This document shows, piece after piece, positions 61,171 to 64,000 of a stretch of 64,000 nt of DNA. This DNA comes from Syncephalis plumigaleata (Eukaryota; Zoopagomycota; Zoopagomycetes; Zoopagales; Piptocephalidaceae). The DNA is taken from NCBI GenBank assembly GCA_025201365.1, contig JAIXMF010000006.1, positions 372,001 through 436,000 on the forward strand, read 5' to 3'. The position numbers and the translations under genes are program-made. The notes under the pieces are model-generated. The model did no database searches. It worked only from the letters and a program-made list of their open reading frames with translations, and was not told the origin of the DNA. Each line of letters starts with the position of its first letter. Position 1 is the first letter of the stretch.

Positions 61171-63367
61171 ATGACAGAAACGACAGAAACGATAACAACA
61201 GAAACGAATGTAAACAATTCACGCGAACAAAGTGCAAACTCACTTGACGGACTATCGAATGAGACTGACCAGTCAACGGTTCAAAATACTACTGCCACTA
61301 CACTACTATCAGCTGGTTATGTAGCAGGCGAGAAGGAGTACGCATCGGTATCTACCGCGATATGTGCACCTATTCTGCCATTACAAGGAACGGATGTGGT
61401 ACGTGCTCGAACATTCTCCATAGGTTCCATTCGATCTGGTGCTAATAGTCGACGTGGCTCCACCACTGATGCGCCCATTCATTTGGTAACCCTTAAGGGG
61501 ACACAGCATAATAGAGCTAATATCGATGGATTATACAACGGTCGTGATACTGGTCTGAAAACAAGAGAAAGCGGTAATGATGACATTGACGATGAAGTGA
61601 TGGATATGCCTTTAATGGGGAAATCACGTCGTAGACTAAGCGAACCCGCACCACTTGATTCCGATCACGAGAGTTGTTGCAATGAAGTGGTCGCCCTAAG
61701 AAGATCATCCGATAGTGAGGTACGCGACGATGATGGTTGCACCGATGAAGATGGCGTAATGGCACGACAACATCGTGTTCGATCACGTCTCGAGGAAAGT
61801 AATCGTAATAAGCGACGCTTACAACGTGTTATGATATTGTGTTTCGCATTCTTCTTGATTGAAATTGTCGGTGGTCTCATTGCAGGTTCACTCGCCTTGA
61901 TGAGCGATGCTTTCCATTTACTATCAGGTAAGTGATTGCTATTGCTCGAATGCCAGTTACTCATTTATAATGTAGATATTGCAGGATTTGCTATCTCACT
62001 GTTTGCCATTCATGTTGCACAGCGTCCTGCATCTAAACGTAAGTGATCCACGCAACTGGCCTAGTGTGATAGAATGGAAATGTCATTGTCAATCGGATGC
62101 CCACATCATTGATGTTATCCATCATCTATTATAGGCTATTCCTTTGGCTATCATAGAGCAGAAATTGTTGGTGTACTCATTTCCGTATTCTTTCTATGGT
62201 TCCTTACCTTAATGCTCGTCATTAATGCAATTGATCGACTACAAAATCCACAACCTATTAATAGTTTGACGATGCTATTCATTGCAATTATTGGACTATT
62301 AGTAAATCTAATGTAAGTGACAAGAGATACAACTCAAAATTGTTGTATTAACAATAGGTATATACGTTACAGTATGGCATTTGCCTTAGGACATGAACAT
62401 CATGGATTCCATAGTCATGGTCATAGTCATGGTCATGGTCATGATCATCATCATGATCATAGTCATTCAAGTAAACATGAGCATGGTAAAGTATGTATGG
62501 TATACGGTTTATCTATTAGCATAGATACTAATCTATCTATTAGATGAATATCAATATTAGAGCAGCATGGTTGCATGCAATAGGCGATATGCTTTCATCG
62601 CTAGGTGTGGTAGTCTCATCTATTTGGATCTACCTTCATCCTGAGCACACATTCATCGATCCCATTTGTACACTTTTCTTTTCAATCATTGTCATGTTCA
62701 CTACAGTAGGCATTACTCGTGAATCAATTCACGTATTAATGGAAGGTAAGCAGCAGCAGCAGTAATAAGAATGATAAACATAAATTAACTATGTTGTATC
62801 TATGCCTGCACCAATGCAATAATAGCCGTACCTCATGACATTGATCTAGAACAAGTGGAGCAGTCATTATTGGCCATTAGTGGTGTTCAAGGTGTTCATA
62901 ACCTACATGGTAGGTAGTTATGTAGCGTATATCGTTCTAATAGCATCTAACACAATCATTCCCATTTAGTATGGAGTTTGACCGCGGATAAGGTAGTTAT
63001 ACAAATTGGCAAATAGTCATTGGTCATGTCGTCACAATTAACTCATCCGCCTATTTACTAGATTGCATTAATGGCCCATTTGGAAGTGGCTACAAATGAT
63101 GTTGCATCCGATTCACGCATCTTAAAGGAAGCACGGCAACAACTTGATAGTAAATATCACATTCGACATGTTACACTACAAATTGAACATCGTCCGACAA
63201 GTTCATCCAGTGCTAATGATATTAATCATGATATGGAGATGGAAGAGCAAGATGATAAAAAGTTCGACGGTCATAATCATCAAATCGAATCCAAGGGAAG
63301 AGTGGCGAATGTAACGACAAGATGTCGATCAGCTTCATGGCTTCACGTCAACCAGCTGCCAGTATAA
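61171..63367 (+). CDS. CDF/ZnT-family zinc transporter
   Basis: Eight exons: 61171-61927, 61985-62038, 62135-62312, 62373-62490, 62544-62745, 62826-62909, 62970-62992 and 63062-63367; every join keeps frame. A disordered N-terminus of about 215 residues precedes the helices. Helix 2 has LMSDAFHLLSG (the HxxxD-type zinc site) and helix 5 has AAWLHAIGDMLSSLGVVVSS (HAIGD, second half of the site), both diagnostic of the family. Between helices 4 and 5 lies the His-rich loop GFHSHGHSHGHGHDHHHDHS. The cytosolic C-terminal domain includes GVQGVHNLHVWSLTADK. It exchanges Zn2+ for protons into the vacuole or secretory pathway, like yeast Zrc1/Cot1. The tail is acidic and disordered. Confidence 0.93.
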
Positions 63368-63610
63368 CAATAGTAGTAATAATAACAATAACAACAATAA
63401 TAATGTTGTATTAGGTTCATTGGTTGGCATGGTGATCAATCCTGCCCTATGATTAATGTACACATACGCAACCGACTTTATTTACAGGCTTTTTCCATAA
63501 ATCGTACCATTAAATTTGTACTTAGTGAAACGTATAAAGTAGTTATTTGCATTGTTCCCGTAGTTAACTAGTTGGCCAAATGGTAATGTTGATTATTACT
63601 CTTATCGAAC
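63368..63610. promoter_or_regulatory. Short intergenic region between tandem genes
   Basis: AT-rich with an AAT/AAC-rich stretch at 63367-63405. It should hold the terminator of the zinc transporter and the promoter of the next gene. Confidence 0.35.
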
Positions 63611-63923
63611 ATGTCTACACCGGAACTCGAGGCATTGCGGCAGCGTGCACTTGCACAAAAGTCTGACATTGCTCGTATTTATGCCACGCTTAAGAAAGGT
63701 TACATGCCCAGTTATGATCAACTAGATCAGTTATGTGCCGGTATTGAAGGTAGCCGACTACTGAATGAGATAACACCACAGCTATCGCATGTAGGCCAGT
63801 CACTACTAAGGTCTATCAAGGAATTACTGATTAATACGCGTAACTATGTTGGACAAACTGGACATCATGTCAAGTGGCGGGAGGTATTTACGATGAATCA
63901 ACAGGACAATCAATTGGCTCATA
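63611..63923 (+). CDS. First exon of a HAM1-like (DUF5923-type) protein, runs off the window
   Basis: MSTPELEALRQRALAQKSDI is followed by YATLKKGYMPSYDQLDQLCA and LSHVGQSLLRSIKELLINTR. The PSYDQLDQL...LS..G..LL..IKELL pattern resembles the N-terminus of large fungal HAM1-like proteins, which have lipid-binding folds; the match is by memory and weak. A donor (GTAAGC) at 63924 ends the exon; the rest lies beyond 64000. Confidence 0.45.
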
Positions 63924-64000
63924 GTAAGCTTGTCATTTCTATTGTGTATTAAAGACACTAATTCATTGTTGTGCACATTGATTGATTGATTGACTGATTG

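Overview
The window reads as nuclear DNA of a fungus. Genes on both strands are split by short introns of about 45-80 bp with GTAAGT-type donors, CTAAT/CTAAC branch-like motifs and TAG/CAG acceptors. Intergenic DNA is AT-rich. The gene set includes fungal-type families: an SNG1/DUF3533 membrane protein, a GPH-type sugar transporter, a fungal Dim1 and a chromodomain Ty3/Gypsy element. An early-diverging lineage (Zoopagomycota/Mucoromycota-like) is my inference only.

Layout. Positions 1-4400 hold an SH3-like domain gene and mitochondrial uL30m, flanked by two copies of a Tc1/mariner-like inverted-repeat element that carry decayed frames with a TnpB/Fanzor-like motif. From 4813 to about 5430 lies an array of about eight diverged units of about 83 bp; the most conserved blocks look like splice-donor and branch-point signals on the minus strand. 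Positions 7139-13658 carry the SNG1-like protein, a MINDY deubiquitinase and a GPH sugar transporter.

Positions 14.2-32 kb are a gene-poor, repeat-rich zone. It contains a 0.68-kb direct duplication (14237/23680), a 5'-truncated PUF60-like splicing-factor gene plus a second fragment of it (31753), a 5'-truncated mitochondrial isoleucyl-tRNA synthetase copy, a fossil gag fragment, and a whole-looking young Ty3/Gypsy chromovirus (25471-30529). That element has identical 190-bp LTRs and a GTATG target-site duplication, and it sits inside an exon of a seven-helix membrane protein gene.

Positions 32.7-64 kb are gene-dense: METTL2/Trm140-type tRNA methyltransferase, bL34m, a full-size ABCB transporter with a CxxC/CxxC N-terminal extension and an atypical second ATPase domain, Dim1, two more seven-helix receptor-like proteins, an EFA6-type Arf GEF (Sec7-PH), a small secreted protein, a crotonase-family isomerase, a DH-PH RhoGEF, a CDF/ZnT zinc transporter and the start of a HAM1-like protein.

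Several otherwise convincing genes (Dim1, crotonase, RhoGEF, EFA6, ABCB) change frame by one base, often next to homopolymers. This suggests residual consensus errors rather than mass pseudogenisation. No tRNA, rRNA or CRISPR was seen. The main candidates for something undescribed are the 83-bp intron-signal array, the Fanzor-like inverted-repeat elements and the unusual ABCB protein.
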